A stretch of DNA of 64,000 nt from Rhizomys pruinosus. Taxonomy: Eukaryota > Chordata > Mammalia > Rodentia > Spalacidae. Numbering within the stretch: the first letter of the stretch is position 1; every line of letters begins with the position of its first letter. The notes beneath the pieces were generated by a model. It worked only from the letters and a program-made list of their open reading frames with translations. It was not told the origin of the DNA and ran no database searches. Of the stretch, positions 33,927 to 45,515 are shown piece by piece. The DNA lies in NCBI GenBank assembly GCA_009823505.1, contig VZQC01006876.1:4462342-4526341 (forward strand), read 5' to 3'. A program made the position numbers and the translations under genes.

Positions 33927-34805
33927 GAGATACCTGCAAGAAGAGAGGTGATAAGGCCCTGCTGTTGAAGACCTGATGCAAGCATGGGAAAGATGTATTG
34001 AGACCGCACTTGCAAGTGTACAGTTGGTCTCTGGAATGCCAGAGTGTTACCAAAGGCCACTAAACCAATAAAGCAAATATAGGTCTCCTTGAGTCAAGCA
34101 AGACTCCTCCATCAGCACCAGCTATACCTCACCTGCCTGAAAATACTGTGCATCAGTGGCAGCCATATGTCTATGGCTATTAGCTCTCTCCTTGGAGGAA
34201 TAACCCACAGCTGATGCAACAAGTTTACATCCTCTAGTGGTTAGGAGATGATATAAGCCACAGTAAGACCCTGTCATATTTTAAGAAAAAACATAATTCA
34301 TGGCTTAACATATCATCCAAACATCTGTGTCTATACCAAAGTAGCCTACCATAACAATTAGTACTGTTTAAATACCTATACATTTAATTGCTTGTGCTTC
34401 ATTAGTAGGATTGAAAGGTTATTCCTAGACAAACTGTCAGCCCATGAAAGGAAACAGCCAGAATTGACCAGAGTCCAAAATGACAGCTCCACAGAAAGTA
34501 GACTGTTTTGCCTCTTGTCCACCTGTGCCCCTTTTCTAAGCCTAGGGAACAATCTGTGGTAGAGGGGGCATGGTAGAATGTAAGGGCTGAGATTGGGGTG
34601 AATGGTGAAACTACAGGAATATAGACTGGACACTTATTTGATCAACTTGACTGTACATACAAGCCCCTCCCCCAGCTGGATGGTGGGACCCTTGGGCTGT
34701 GTGGGTTTGGGAACAACTGCTTGCAAATTGGTTTTACATGAAGGATGCTTGTACTCATAAATTATTACTTATTGTTAAAAAATGAAAAAAAATAAAGAAG
34801 GAAAA
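33927..34805 (+). repeat. tail unit copy 2, inserted in L1-5 ORF1
   Basis: An 879-bp insertion starting 'gagatacctgcaagaagag' and ending in A-rich sequence (gaaaaaaaataaagaaggaa). The 9-bp duplication aagatccct flanks it at 33,918-33,926 and 34,806-34,814, and the interrupted ORF1 sequence joins cleanly across it. It carries 'tgaaggatgcttgtactca' near 34,740. Unlike copy 1 it has no L1 body, as expected of a 5'-truncated insertion of a tail-bearing L1 or of an independent retroposon. Confidence 0.9.
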
Positions 34806-35103
34806 AAGATCCCTACAATGAGATCCCCCTGGAAGGAAACTGAAACATGGACCTTAGAAGAACACTCATAGATGAATTCAAAGAAATCAAAGAATATAAA
34901 GAACAAGACAGAGAAGGGGAGAAAATGAAAAACTCTAGAAGGGAAGAATGACAAACTCTGGAAAGAACTAGAGGAAGAGAAATACAGACTCCAAAAAGAA
35001 ATAGAGGAAGAGAATGACAAACTCTGAAAGGAAGTGGTAACACTGAAAAGATCCCAGGCTGAAATGAAAAAAGAAACAGACCAGCAAAGCAAGGAGCTAC
35101 AAA

Positions 35104-35219
35104 TAGGGAGGCAGAGCCAGGCAGATCTCTGTGAGTTCACGGCCTACCTGGTCTACATAGTGAGTTCCAGGCTAGGTTGGAATAAAGGGAGACCCTATCT
35201 CAAAAAGACACACAGACAA
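35104..35219 (+). mobile_element. 5'-truncated B1 in L1-5 ORF1
   Basis: 'gggaggcagagccaggcaga' through 'gaccctatctcaaaaaga'; the first third of B1 is missing. Confidence 0.85.
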
Positions 35220-35798
35220 AAAAGAGAATGACAAGACCAAAAAGGAAGTGGAAATACTAAAGAAATCAGAGGAAGAAATGAAAAATGAAATGGAACATCC
35301 ATCCAATCAACAGGAAAGGATAGAAGAAAGCCTCACAAGCATAATGGATGAAACAGAAAATAGAATATCTGACCTGCAGGATAACAGAACAACTAAAATG
35401 CTCAAGTGAAGATTATGAAAAATTTAAAAAAATACAAGAGTGGAATAACTAGGAAATGTGGGATACTATGAAAATAACAAATCTCTGCATCATAGGAATA
35501 GAGGAAGGAGAAGAATCTGAAATCAACGGTATTGATCAGATATTCAACAGGATAAAAGAAGGAAATGTTCCCAAACTGAAAAAAGACAAATCCATACAAA
35601 TAAAAGAAACACATAGAACACCAAACAGAGAAGACCAGAAGAGAAATTCCCCACACCATATCATAGTTATAATGCTATATGCTCAAAACCTAGACAAAAT
35701 ACTGAAAGACACAAGAGAAAAACAACAAATTACATATAAGGGGAAACCATCAGAATTACAGCTGACTTCTCAGTGCAAATATGAAATCCAGAAGAACA

Positions 35799-38689
35799 TG
35801 GAGACTAAACAACACACTCTTGAATAATGAATGGGTCAAGGAAGAGATAAAGAAAGAAATAAAAGCATTCCTGGAACTGAATGACAATGACAATACAACA
35901 CAACAAAACCTATGGGATACCTTAAAAACAGTCCTAAGAGGGAAGTTTATAGCCCTGGGTGCCTACATTAGAAAAACAGAAAGAGCACAAGTGAATGATC
36001 TAACACTGCAGCTAAAAGCACTTGAGAGGCAACAACAGATGAACCCTAAATGCAACAGACAGGAAGAAATAACAAAAATCAGAGCAGAAATCAATGAAAT
36101 AGATACAAAGAAAACAGTACAAAAAAAAATAAATGAATCCAAAAGTTGGTTCTTTGAAAGAATTAACAAGATAGACAGACCTCTAGCTCAGTTAACCAAA
36201 AGAAGGAAGGAACAACTCTAAATCAATACAGTCCATGATGAAAAGGGAAATATCACAACAGACAATGAAAAAATCCAGACAATCATAGGAGAATACTTCA
36301 AAAACCTATCCTCTACTAAACTTGAAAACCCAAAAGAAATGGATGAATATTTGAAATCCTGAGAAGCAAACTTAACTAACAAGAGATTGACAGTTTAAAC
36401 AGACCCATAACATTTGAGGAAATTGAAGATGTAATAAAAAACCTCTCAACTAAAAAAAAAAAAACAAAAACAAAAACAAAACACCCAGGCCCAGATGGTT
36501 TCACAGCAGAATTCTATAAAATATTTAAAGAGGTCTTACAACCATTACTACTCAAACTACAGAGAGAAATCTCCCAAATTCCTTCTTTGAAGCCAGAATC
36601 ACTCTAATACCCAAACCAAGCAAAGATACAACCAAAAAAGAAAACTATAGACCCATCTCATTAATGAACGCAGATGCAAAAATTCTCCACAAAGTACTTG
36701 CAAATCTCATACAGACCCACATTAAAAATAGACCATCCATCATGATCAAATTGGATTCATACCAGAGATGCAGGGATGGCTCAACACATGGAAATCAGTA
36801 AATATCATAAAACATATAAATGGACTGAAAGACAAAAATGACACAAGCATCTCAATTAATGCAGAAAAGGCCCTCGGCAAGATCCAGCATCCCTTCAAGT
36901 TTAAAATTCTAGAGGGAATTGGACTGAAGGGAACATTCATCAATATAATCAAAGCCAAAACAAACCCTCAGCCAGCATCATCCAAAATGGAGAAAATTAG
37001 AAGCATTCCCCTTAAAGGTGGGAACCCAGCAAGGCTGCTCCCTATTGCCTCTCTTCTTCAATATAGTGCTCGAAATGCTTGCTAGGGCAATAAAGCAAGA
37101 AAGGAAAATAAAAGGAGTACTAATTGGAAAAGAGGAAGTCAAACTATCCCTGTTTGCAGATGATATGATAGCTTACCTGAGGGATGCTAAACACTCCACC
37201 AGAAAACTCGTAGAAACAATTAAGAGTTTCAGTAAAGTGGCAGGATACAAAATTAACCTAGAAAAAAATTCAGTAACCTTTCTTTACACCAACACCAAGC
37301 AATGGGAGAAGGAATGCAAGGAGAACTTCCCACTCACAATAGCCTCAGAAAAATAAAATACCTGGGGACAAACCTAAACAAAGACACCAAGGATCTCTAC
37401 AACAAAAAATTTAAAACCTAAAGAAGGAGATTGAAGATGACATCAAAAGATGGGAAAAATCTCCCATGCTCATGGATTGGAAAAATTAATATAGTAAAAA
37501 ATGTCCATTCTACCTAAATTAATATACAGATTCAATGCAATCCCGATTAAAATCCCCATGAGTTTCTTCACAGACTTGGGAAAAAAATCCTTAAATTCAT
37601 GTGGCAAAACAAAAGACCCTGAATAGCTAAAGCAACCCTGAGCTAAAAATGCAATACAGGGGGATCACCTTACTGGACTTCAAGCTATATTACAAGGCTA
37701 TAGTCATAAAGACAGCTTGGTACTGGCACAAAAACAGACCCATTGACCAATGGAACAAAATTGAAGGTCCCAACTTCATACAATTTCTCACCTCAAGTTC
37801 TATAAAGGGGCCAAAAAAGCTCATTGGAGGAAAGACTTTGTAAATCAGACAGCAGCTGCAGAGGAGCTAAGGTTGACAATTGACAAGTGGGACCTCATTA
37901 AACTCAAAGGATTCTGTACAGCAAAGGAAACAATCAGGGAAGTGAAGAGAAAAACCCACGGAGTGGGAGGAAACCTTCACCAGTGATACATCTGACAGAG
38001 CATTAACTTCAAGAATATATAAAGTACTCAAAAAACAAAGAAGTAAGAAAACAAATGACTCACTCAAAGGATAAAGTAAAGAGATGAACAGAGGCTTCAC
38101 CAGTGAGGAAGTAAAGATGGCTGAGAAACATCTTCAAAAGTGTTCAACATTGTTAATAATTAAGGAAATGCAAATTAAAACTGCTCTAAGATATCATCTC
38201 ACTCCAATAAGACTGGCCAAGATCAAGAAAACAAAAGGCACCAAATGCTGGAGAGGTTGTGGGGAAAGGGGAACACTCATCCACTGCTGATGGGAATGTA
38301 AACTTGTACAACCACTATGGAAAGAAGTGTGGAGAACCCTTAAAAGACTCAAAACGAGCCGACCACCTGACCCAGCCATACCACTCCTGGGTATATATTC
38401 ATAAGACTCATCCTACTGCAAGGATACATGCAAATCTGTTTATTGGAGCTCTTTTCACAATGCGAAGAGCTGGAACCAACCCAAATGCCCCTCAACTGAT
38501 GAGTGGATAATGAAAAATGGGGTACATCTACACAATGGAGTTCTATGCTGTGTTAAAGAAAGATGACATTATGAACGTTGCAGGTAAATGGATGGAACTC
38601 TAAGCCATTATGCTAAGTAGAGTAACACAGCCCCTGCCCCCCCCCCCAAAAAAAAACAGGGAATGGTTTCCCTCATTTGTGGATGCTAG
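35799..38689 (+). pseudogene. L1-5 ORF2 remnant lacking the endonuclease domain
   Basis: ORF2 is entered at [12 protein letters not shown], so the entire endonuclease domain is absent. A 146-residue frame (35,781-36,221) spans the fusion. The RT core lies at 37,018-37,356 with [11 protein letters not shown], the FADD form of the YxDD catalytic motif. A second deletion near 37,832 joins WRKD-type sequence to the KDFLNQT region, removing roughly 100 residues. The C-terminal Cys/His motif is [14 protein letters not shown] near 38,240-38,290. The stop is TAG at 38,687. Frameshifts occur throughout. Confidence 0.92.
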
Positions 38690-39129
38690 TACCAAATCCC
38701 CCAATTGAAAGCCAAGCTGAGGAGAGTTATTGTTATATTTCTATCTATCTGAAAGAGCTGTGATGTTATAATGTGAATCCTTTATTGAGCCTTAGAATTA
38801 ACTTACCATTTACTTTCAGACATGGTAATTAATGTATATGGGCAGAAGGTATATTCATATTTTAGAGTAATATAAAATTAAAGGGAAAAATGTGAACTCC
38901 TAAACATATATCAGAGTTAACATACAGTTTATTCCTGGAGGACATAATTCTGGTACATATATGACATTTATATAGGCATATTTTGGAGCAGTATAATAGA
39001 GAGGGAACCACAACAACATAAGGACTGGGTCAAAGAACAGACTGATATAGTTAAATCCTGCTGAAAACAACCTTTGCCGAGAAAAACTAAAAAGACTAAG
39101 AGCAGGAGAGCTCAAAAAGACACAAAGAC

Positions 39130-39378
39130 TGAGACTGATATTTGATCTGGGGTGGGGTGGGGGGGAAAGAAAGGGGAATACGTCTAAATTGAACTGAAAA
39201 AGGATGTCTGAAATATCAGTAAAAGTATTCTTAAAAGACAGAGAAAGATGCAGGACATGTATAGCAGAATGCATAATCTGGGGTGGGGTGGGGGTAAGGG
39301 AAAAGGAAATATGTTTAAATTGAACCAAAAAATGATGTCTGAAATACACAAACTTCAATAAAAGTATTATAAGAAAAG
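39130..39378 (+). repeat. duplicated G-rich L1 3' terminus
   Basis: The terminal block 'gatctggggtggggtggggg' at 39,144 recurs as 'aatctggggtggggtggggg' at 39,275, a 131-bp period. Each is followed by the 'aaattgaac...gatgtctgaaata' end. L1-8 (61,000-61,100) has one copy. Only the second copy is followed by the insertion-site duplication. Confidence 0.85.
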
Positions 39379-39388
39379 AAATGTTTGG

Positions 39389-40462
39389 CTTTTGGTGCTT
39401 CAGAAAAAAAATGTAAATCAGATTGAAACAGCACATTGGTATTGGACTTACTTCCTACACACAGACATGGTGCCTAAAATGTCCCTTTTCTATCCAAAAC
39501 ATAGTATCTGGCATGGTTAGCATTCCTGAACATACTTAAACATGTTATTCCATAAATTTATTAAGTAACGTTATTAGTTTAGAATGGATAGAAGAGCATG
39601 GGAAGACCAAATTCTGGCTTTTGGTTTTGGTGACAGAAGTGAATATCTTGGATGGAATTGTGCTTACTTTTTAAACACTTCTAATATTTTAAATTCTACA
39701 ACTCTCTAATGTATTAAAGCAGTTGCTTATTTACTTAAATGTTAAATACTTATTAAGTACAATATGTTATTTTATATGAGAATTGGCCTGACTTTTACAG
39801 AAATGGCCGAAATTGTTAGCCTCTTTGATAGCTATAGTTGCCACTGTGGAGAAAGACTAAGCAGATTTTTTTTTCTGGATCACAGGTCAGAATTTAAGAA
39901 CATTAACTCATGTAAGATATAACAGGAACAGCCTGACAAAATAATAATCTTTGTTTTTAAGGTTTGTAGAACGGAAGAAACATTGAGAGCTAGGCAATAG
40001 AGATGAAAGGCTGGGCCCCTGGCCTTCCTCCGTGAGGTAATGCCTACCATCCTATAAGTCCCATTCCCATACTGGCCTTTACAAAGCACCTCTAATCAGT
40101 TCCTATCAGGACTGGTTTTTTGACAGTTGTTCCATATCATCTCTAGATGTAGAAATAAAATTATTCTCCTTGATTGAAGGTATGTTGAGGTAATTGTCTG
40201 GCCATAGGTCTGGGAATCTGACTTGGCATTAGTAACATTCCATTTATGGAAACTTGCTTGATTGTAGATAAATTATAGGAAAAGAGTGCTCATTTTGTCA
40301 AATGGTATGGCCCTTCATTACATCTTTTACCAGTTTAATAACTGTTCATTGCTGAATGGACTGTTCTAGCTATCACATCAGTAATTCACAGTCATTAGGT
40401 GAGATAAACAGAACAAATCTTTAGACATAAAACATGATTGCTCATGTTTTAGAGTCAGTACA
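39389..40462. other. unassigned host sequence, 1.1 kb
   Basis: AT-rich. No gene or repeat recognised. Confidence 0.45.
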
Positions 40463-40677
40463 GGGCTGGAGAGATGGCTCAGTGGTGAAGAGCACTGGCT
40501 GCTCTTACAGAGGACCTAGATTTGGTTCTCAACACCCACCCACATGGCATCTAACATCAGTCTGTAACTCCTGTTTCTGCAGATTTTACAGCCTCTTCTG
40601 GTCTCCTCATGCATTGTACACATGGGTGCACTTACATACATGCAAACAAAACATTCATACACATAAAAATAAATTAA
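40463..40677 (+). mobile_element. B2/B3-type SINE, older form
   Basis: Head gggctggagagatggctcag, diverged B box (ggttctcaaca), A-rich tail ending near 40,677. Single 'aactcctgtttc' block. Confidence 0.9.
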
Positions 40678-40683
40678 TTCAAG

Positions 40684-40925
40684 TCTGGAGCTGGAGAGTT
40701 GGCTCAGTGGTTAAGAGCACTGGCTGCTCTTGCAGAAGATCCAGGTTTGATTCCCAGCATCCACAAGGCAGCTAACAATCATTTGTGACTCCAGTTCCAG
40801 GGAACCCAACACTTTCTTCTGACTTCCATGGGCATTCCATGACACAGGTAGACTTATATACATGCAGATAATATGCTCATACATATAAAATTAAAATAAT
40901 AAAATAAAATGAAACAAAATATTTT
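40684..40925 (+). mobile_element. B2/B3-type SINE, older form, second of a pair
   Basis: Head 'gctggagagttggctcagtg', B box 'ggtttgattcccag', 'gactccagttccagggaa' once, and an A-rich tail of aataaaataaaat units. It follows the previous SINE directly. Confidence 0.9.
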
Positions 40926-41751
40926 TAAAAGCTGAAATCACTGAAGGTTTTATTTACTCTTTGGGAAAGTAGTAACTTCTATTAAATTTTGCACTGCAAT
41001 TTCAATGGTCTCCATCATGTCTGGGTTTGGAATGTTTTATTGAATCTTCAGAGCTTTATGTACTAACATGAAAATGTTCTTAACTTTAATTGATTAATTT
41101 TTTTCTCATTAGGAACTCAAATATCTCTGTGGTAGAATATTTATAAATATGAAAGGAAAGTCTTAACAACAAAAATATCAGGTATCCTATTCTAAACCGC
41201 ATGTGGTTCAGTGTCAGTATTTTGAGTTTCCTTTCACATATCACACACAAATATGTCATGTAATTGTCATTTTTATAATATTTGCAGTTATCCTCCATAG
41301 CTCCAGGCTATGCATTCATAGCTTTAACCACCCATAGACTTGAAATGTTAAAAAAAATATACTTATATTGAATATGCACAAATGTTTTCTGGACATTATT
41401 CTCTAAATGCAAATTGTAACAACTATTTTTTCATAGCACTAATGTGTATTGTAAATAATCTGTGTATTATTTAAGAAGAAATGGATAGGTTCTATGCAAC
41501 GAGAACATTATGTTAAATAAGGGATGGATGCAGTACCCCAGGCCCATTAGATTCTGTCCTTTATGGATGCTGATGGATACTGACTCACACATCATATTTT
41601 ACATAAAAGTATGAGTACAAATGTATTATTTCATTACATATGATTAGTCTCTAGATGTATATCTATGGTGTACATTTCACTGTATAGATTTATCCTAAAT
41701 TAATATATCTGGGCACTAGGTTCTTTCCAATATTTTATTATGCTAAATATC
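40926..41751. other. unassigned AT-rich host sequence
   Basis: No gene recognised. 41,500-41,760 may hold a very diverged repeat (gcactaggttctttccaata). Confidence 0.4.

Positions 41752-41782
<31 letters not shown>
41752..41782. repeat. (TA)n microsatellite
   Basis: Alternating AT with one TG. Confidence 0.95.
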
Positions 41783-41828
41783 CAAATACTTTTGATTATT
41801 TCTTCATGTTATTTCTTAAAAGTAAATA

Positions 41829-41975
41829 TTTTTTTGAGACAAGTTCTCCCTGTACCCCAGCTAGCCTAGAACTCACTGTGTAGACAAGGCTGGTTTTGAT
41901 GTCACAGAGAGCTATCTGCCTCTGCCTCTTCAGTGATGGTAGTAAAGGCATGTGCCACCACATCCAGATGAGAAG
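41829..41975 (-). mobile_element. B1 SINE, diverged
   Basis: Complement of B1: 'gagacaagttctccctgtac', 'ctagcctagaactcactgtg', 'ggcatgtgccaccacatcca'. Confidence 0.88.
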
Positions 41976-42214
41976 TAAATAAATTTTAAAATGATATTTT
42001 AAAAGGCTTCTGGTATCTATTTATATCTTTCAGAGCTTAAATAAAATTGAATTCTGATAATTACTACACAGGCATATGTATTTTCTTATATTTTTGCCAA
42101 CAACGAATATTCATTTTTCTTTAACTTTGGGTTTTGGCAGGCAAAAGATGTTCTATGGATTTTATTTGTCTTATAAAGCTGCCAGCTAGATTCATTTTTA
42201 TAGTATTTGTTCTT

Positions 42215-44607
42215 TTTTAATTAATTAATTATTTTTTTATCAAATCTAGACCCGTAAACCCCCTATCCCCCCACCCCACCAGAGCTCATGCATTCTGCCA
42301 AAAATGCTTTTCATCTCTTTCTCAGTCTTTCTTAATATTCTCCATGTGGAAGTTGACTGTTTTGAGCAGAAGTTCACTGTTTCAGTCACCTCTTTGATGC
42401 AGTCCTTTCTGTTGTTGTTGTTGTTTCCAATATGCATCTCTCCCAACTGCTTTGGACAAAAGCTCAAGGGGCCATGCACAAGAAATACTTACAACTAGGT
42501 AATTGGCAATAGCATCCACAGATGAGGGATACCATTTGTCGTTTGTTTTTCTGGGACTGTGTTACTTCACTCAGCATGATGTCCTCTAGCTCCAGGCATT
42601 TTCCTACAAAGCTCATGATGTCATCTTTCTTTACTGCTGCATAGAACTCCATTGTGTAGATGTACCACATTTTCTCTATCCACTCATCAGTTGAAGGGCA
42701 TTTGGGTTGGTTCCAGCTCCTTGCTATTGTGAAGAGAGCTGAAATAAACATGGCTGTGCATGTATCTCTGCAGTGGGGTGAGTCTTGAGGGTACATGGCT
42801 AGGAGTTGTATGGCTGGGTCAGGTGGCAAGTTCATTCCAAGTCTTCCAAGGGTTCTCCACACTGCTTTCCATAGTGGCTGCATGAGTTTACATTCCCCCC
42901 AGCAGTGGATGAGTGTTCCCCTTTCCCCACAACCTCTCCAGCACTTAGTATCATTTGTTTTCTTGATTCTAGCCAGTCTTATTAGAGTAAGATGATATCT
43001 TAAAGTGGTTTTGATTTGCATTTCATTAATGATTAGTGATGTTGAACACTTCTTAAGGTGTTTCTCAGCCATCTCTAATTCCTCACTTGTGAAGTCTCTG
43101 TTCAGCTCTTTGCTCCATCTCCATCTATTGAGTGGGTCATTTGTATTATTTCTTCTTTGTTTTTTGAGTAGTTTATATATTCTGGAAATCAATGCTTTGA
43201 CAGATGTTTCTGTGGTAAGGTTTCCTCCCACTCTATGGGATTTCTCTTCACTTCCTTGATTGTTTCTTTTGATGTACAGAAGCTTTTGAGTTTGATGAGG
43301 TCCCATTTGTCAATTGTCGACCTTAATTCTTGTGCAGCTGCTGTCTGATTTAGGAAGTCTTTTCCTACGCCTATGTCTTGTAGTCTGCTGCCAACTTTTT
43401 CTTCTATCACCTTCAGAGTTTGGGGTTTCACGTTGAGGTCTTTAATCCATCTGGAGTTGACTTTTGTACAGGGTGAGAGGTAGGGGTTTAATTTCATTCT
43501 TCTACAAGTGGTGATCCAGTTTTGCCAACACCACTTGCTGAAGATGCTGTCTTTTCTCCATTGTGGTTTCTTGGCCCCCTTGTCAAATATGAGATGGCTG
43601 AAATTGTATGTGCTCAGATTTGGATCTTCGGTTTTGTTCCATTGGTCAACAGGTCTGTTTTTGTGCCAGTACCAGGCTGTTTTTATGACTATAGCCCTGT
43701 AGTATAGTTTAAAATCTGGTATAGAGATCCCTCCTGTGTAGATCTTTTCACTCAGGATTGATTTAGCTATTCGGGGTCTTTTGTTTTTCCAAATGAATTT
43801 AAGAACTTTTGTTTCCAAGCCTGTGAAGAAACTCTTGGGGATTTTGATTGGGATTGCATTAAATCTATACAAGAGTTTTGGTAAAATGGACATTTTTACA
43901 ATGTTAATTTTCCCAATCCATGAGCATGGGAGGTTTTTCCATCTTCTGAGGTCTTCTTCAATTTCTTTCTTTAAGGGTTTAAAATTTTTGTTGTAGAGGT
44001 CTTTGGTGTCTTTGGTTAGGTTTGTTCCTAGGTATCTTATTGTTTTTGAGGCTATTGTGAGTGGGAAGGTCTCTTTGAATTCTTTCTCCAGTTGCTTGTT
44101 CTTGGTGTAAAGAAAGGCCATTGATTTTCTAAGGTTAATTTTGTATCCTGCCACTTTGCTGAAGCTGTTAATCGTTTCTAGGAGTTTTCTGGTGGAGTTT
44201 TTTGCATCCCTTAAGTAAACAATCATATCATCAGCAAATAGGGATAGTTTGACTTCCTCTTTTCCAATTAGTACTCCTTTAATATCCTTTTCTTGCCTTA
44301 TTGCTCTAGCAAGTGTTTCAAGCACTATATTGAAGAGGAGTGGTGATAGGGGGCAGCCTTGCCGAGTTCCTACCTTTAAAGGGAATGTTTCTGTCATTTC
44401 CCCATTTAGGATGATATTGGCTGTGGGTTTCCTGTATATGGCTTTGATTACATTGAGGAATGATCCCTCCAATCCAATTCCTTCTAGGACTTTAAGCATG
44501 AAGGGATGCTGGATTTTGTCAAAGGCTTTTTCAGCATCAATTGAGATGATGTTGTGGTTTTTGTCTTTAATTCCATTTATGTGTTTGATGATGTTTATTG
44601 ATTTTCA
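42215..44607 (-). mobile_element. L1-6: 5'-truncated L1, best-preserved coding part
   Basis: 2.4 kb on the minus strand: ORF2 from inside the RT domain to its end, 3' UTR with the G-rich block (complement of 'ccctatccccccaccccacc'), and a T-rich start. A perfect 16-bp duplication, tatagtatttgttctt, lies at 42,199-42,214 and 44,608-44,623. The long open frames and exact duplication make it the youngest-looking L1 here. Confidence 0.96.
42464..44607 (-). pseudogene. L1-6 ORF2 C-terminal two-thirds
   Basis: The frame is open from the truncation point through 43,189 (436 residues from the first Met at 44,499). It contains the RT palm with [11 protein letters not shown], the thumb region ([17 protein letters not shown]) and linker ([12 protein letters not shown]). 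A single frameshift near 43,200-43,300 shifts into a 280-residue frame (42,464-43,306) with the Cys/His motif [18 protein letters not shown] and the C-terminus. The usual stop after SLICGC is changed from TAG to TAT, so the frame runs ~20 residues into the 3' UTR. With no endonuclease and no ORF1 it cannot act alone. Confidence 0.95.
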
Positions 44608-44623
44608 TATAGTATTTGTTCTT

Positions 44624-45139
44624 ATGATAGCCATTAAAGTTATTGTATTCCTACTTTTGTTCACATTTTTTCTCTTAATGTGTTTTAAACTTTTCCCCCT
44701 ATTCTGGGACTTATAGACAAATGTTAGGCTTAGTAGTGATGTATAATCAGATATGTTTTCTTTTTCTACTTAGCAGTGTGAAACATTTTGAACAAAACAT
44801 ATGGGAAGAGATTTAAGCATATTGACACAGTACTGGTCTCACATGTACTGCCTCTCTCTCTTTTTAAATAAATTAAATTAAAATTTTAAGCTGCCAAGTG
44901 GCACAGACTGGTAATATATACATACTCCTTAAGTTACACAACAGTCAAGCAGTGAACATCACGATTTTTATATATATGCTCAATTAGAGAAAGTCTAGTG
45001 CCAAGCTAATCACAAATTTTTCATAAACTAAAGTTCATTACTGTTACATGATAAGAAACATTGAATAACACTATTTACATTTGTTTCAGTTGCCCTGAAA
45101 TAATGACAAAAATAGGAAGAACATATCAGGCAGGTATGG
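44624..45139. other. unassigned host sequence
   Basis: AT-rich. No gene or repeat recognised. Confidence 0.45.
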
Positions 45140-45380
45140 CTAACATTTAGTGGACACTGGCCAAACATTTAACACTTTCAAATATTCAATCTATAATTCA
45201 ACAATTTAATTTTCACAACAACTCATGAGAAAGTTACTATTTATAGCCCCATTGTGTTGAGTCAAAAACTGGGTCCCAAATTCAAATGACTTTCCTAAGA
45301 TGCTTAGTAAGTAAGGGATGTGGCCAAGAGTTGGTCCCAGACACAGGCTTTGCCATTTATAACATGCTCTGCTAGAAGCA
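45140..45380 (-). repeat. MIR (ancient tRNA-derived SINE)
   Basis: The plus strand reads a diverged complement of MIR: 'aattttcacaacaactcatg', 'tagccccattgtg', then 'aagatgcttagtaagtaagg' and 'gagttggtcccagacacagg'. Order and spacing fit the MIR core. It predates rodents. Confidence 0.7.
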
Positions 45381-45391
45381 GAGAAAGAATC

Positions 45392-45515
45392 CCTTTGGAT
45401 AATTTATTTACTGAATACTCATAGGATACTAGACACTGCAATCAACTTATGGAGACAGAAAAATAAATAGGATATGGTTCCTTCATCTAAAATACAGAAA
45501 AACTGAGATGACACT
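45392..45515 (+). repeat. ancient mammalian-wide repeat fragment
   Basis: Reads 'aatttatttactgaatactc...ctagacactgcaatc...gaaaaataaataggatatgg'. This is the same class as 5220-5395, judged from the widespread 'tttattgagtacctact' motif. Confidence 0.45.

Larger units (their letters stand above)
33827..35798 (+). pseudogene. L1-5 ORF1 remnant
   Basis: Starts at ATG 33,827 (MPKPQWKNNKNN). It is broken after ~33 codons by the tail-unit insertion (33,927-34,805) and resumes at 34,815 with the coiled coil, which has three 11-residue repeats of the LEGKNDKLWK type near 34,935-35,036. A B1 fragment follows at 35,104-35,219. The RRM-like region (35,456-35,760; CIIGIEEGEESEINGIDQIF) comes next. It then runs without a stop into ORF2 sequence at about 35,798, because ORF1's C-terminal domain is deleted. 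Confidence 0.9.
33390..39378 (+). mobile_element. L1-5: near full-length L1 with nested insertions
   Basis: Order on the plus strand: 5' UTR (33,390-33,826), ORF1 remnant, ORF2 remnant (stop 38,687-38,689), and a 3' UTR with a duplicated G-rich terminus. A 10-bp duplication aaatgtttgg flanks it at 33,380-33,389 and 39,379-39,388. Inside are an 879-bp tail-unit insertion and a B1 fragment. A deletion of roughly 1 kb fuses ORF1 to ORF2. It is inactive. Confidence 0.93.

Noticed and set aside
38900..39436. 178-residue open frame on the minus strand
   Set aside because: It is antisense to the L1-5 3' UTR and its duplicated G-rich terminus. The Phe/Ser/Pro-rich composition comes from the complement of that tract, and no domain is recognisable.
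44249..44716. 155-residue plus-strand frame with membrane-like segments
   Set aside because: It is antisense to the reverse transcriptase part of L1-6, whose minus-strand frame has the catalytic motif.
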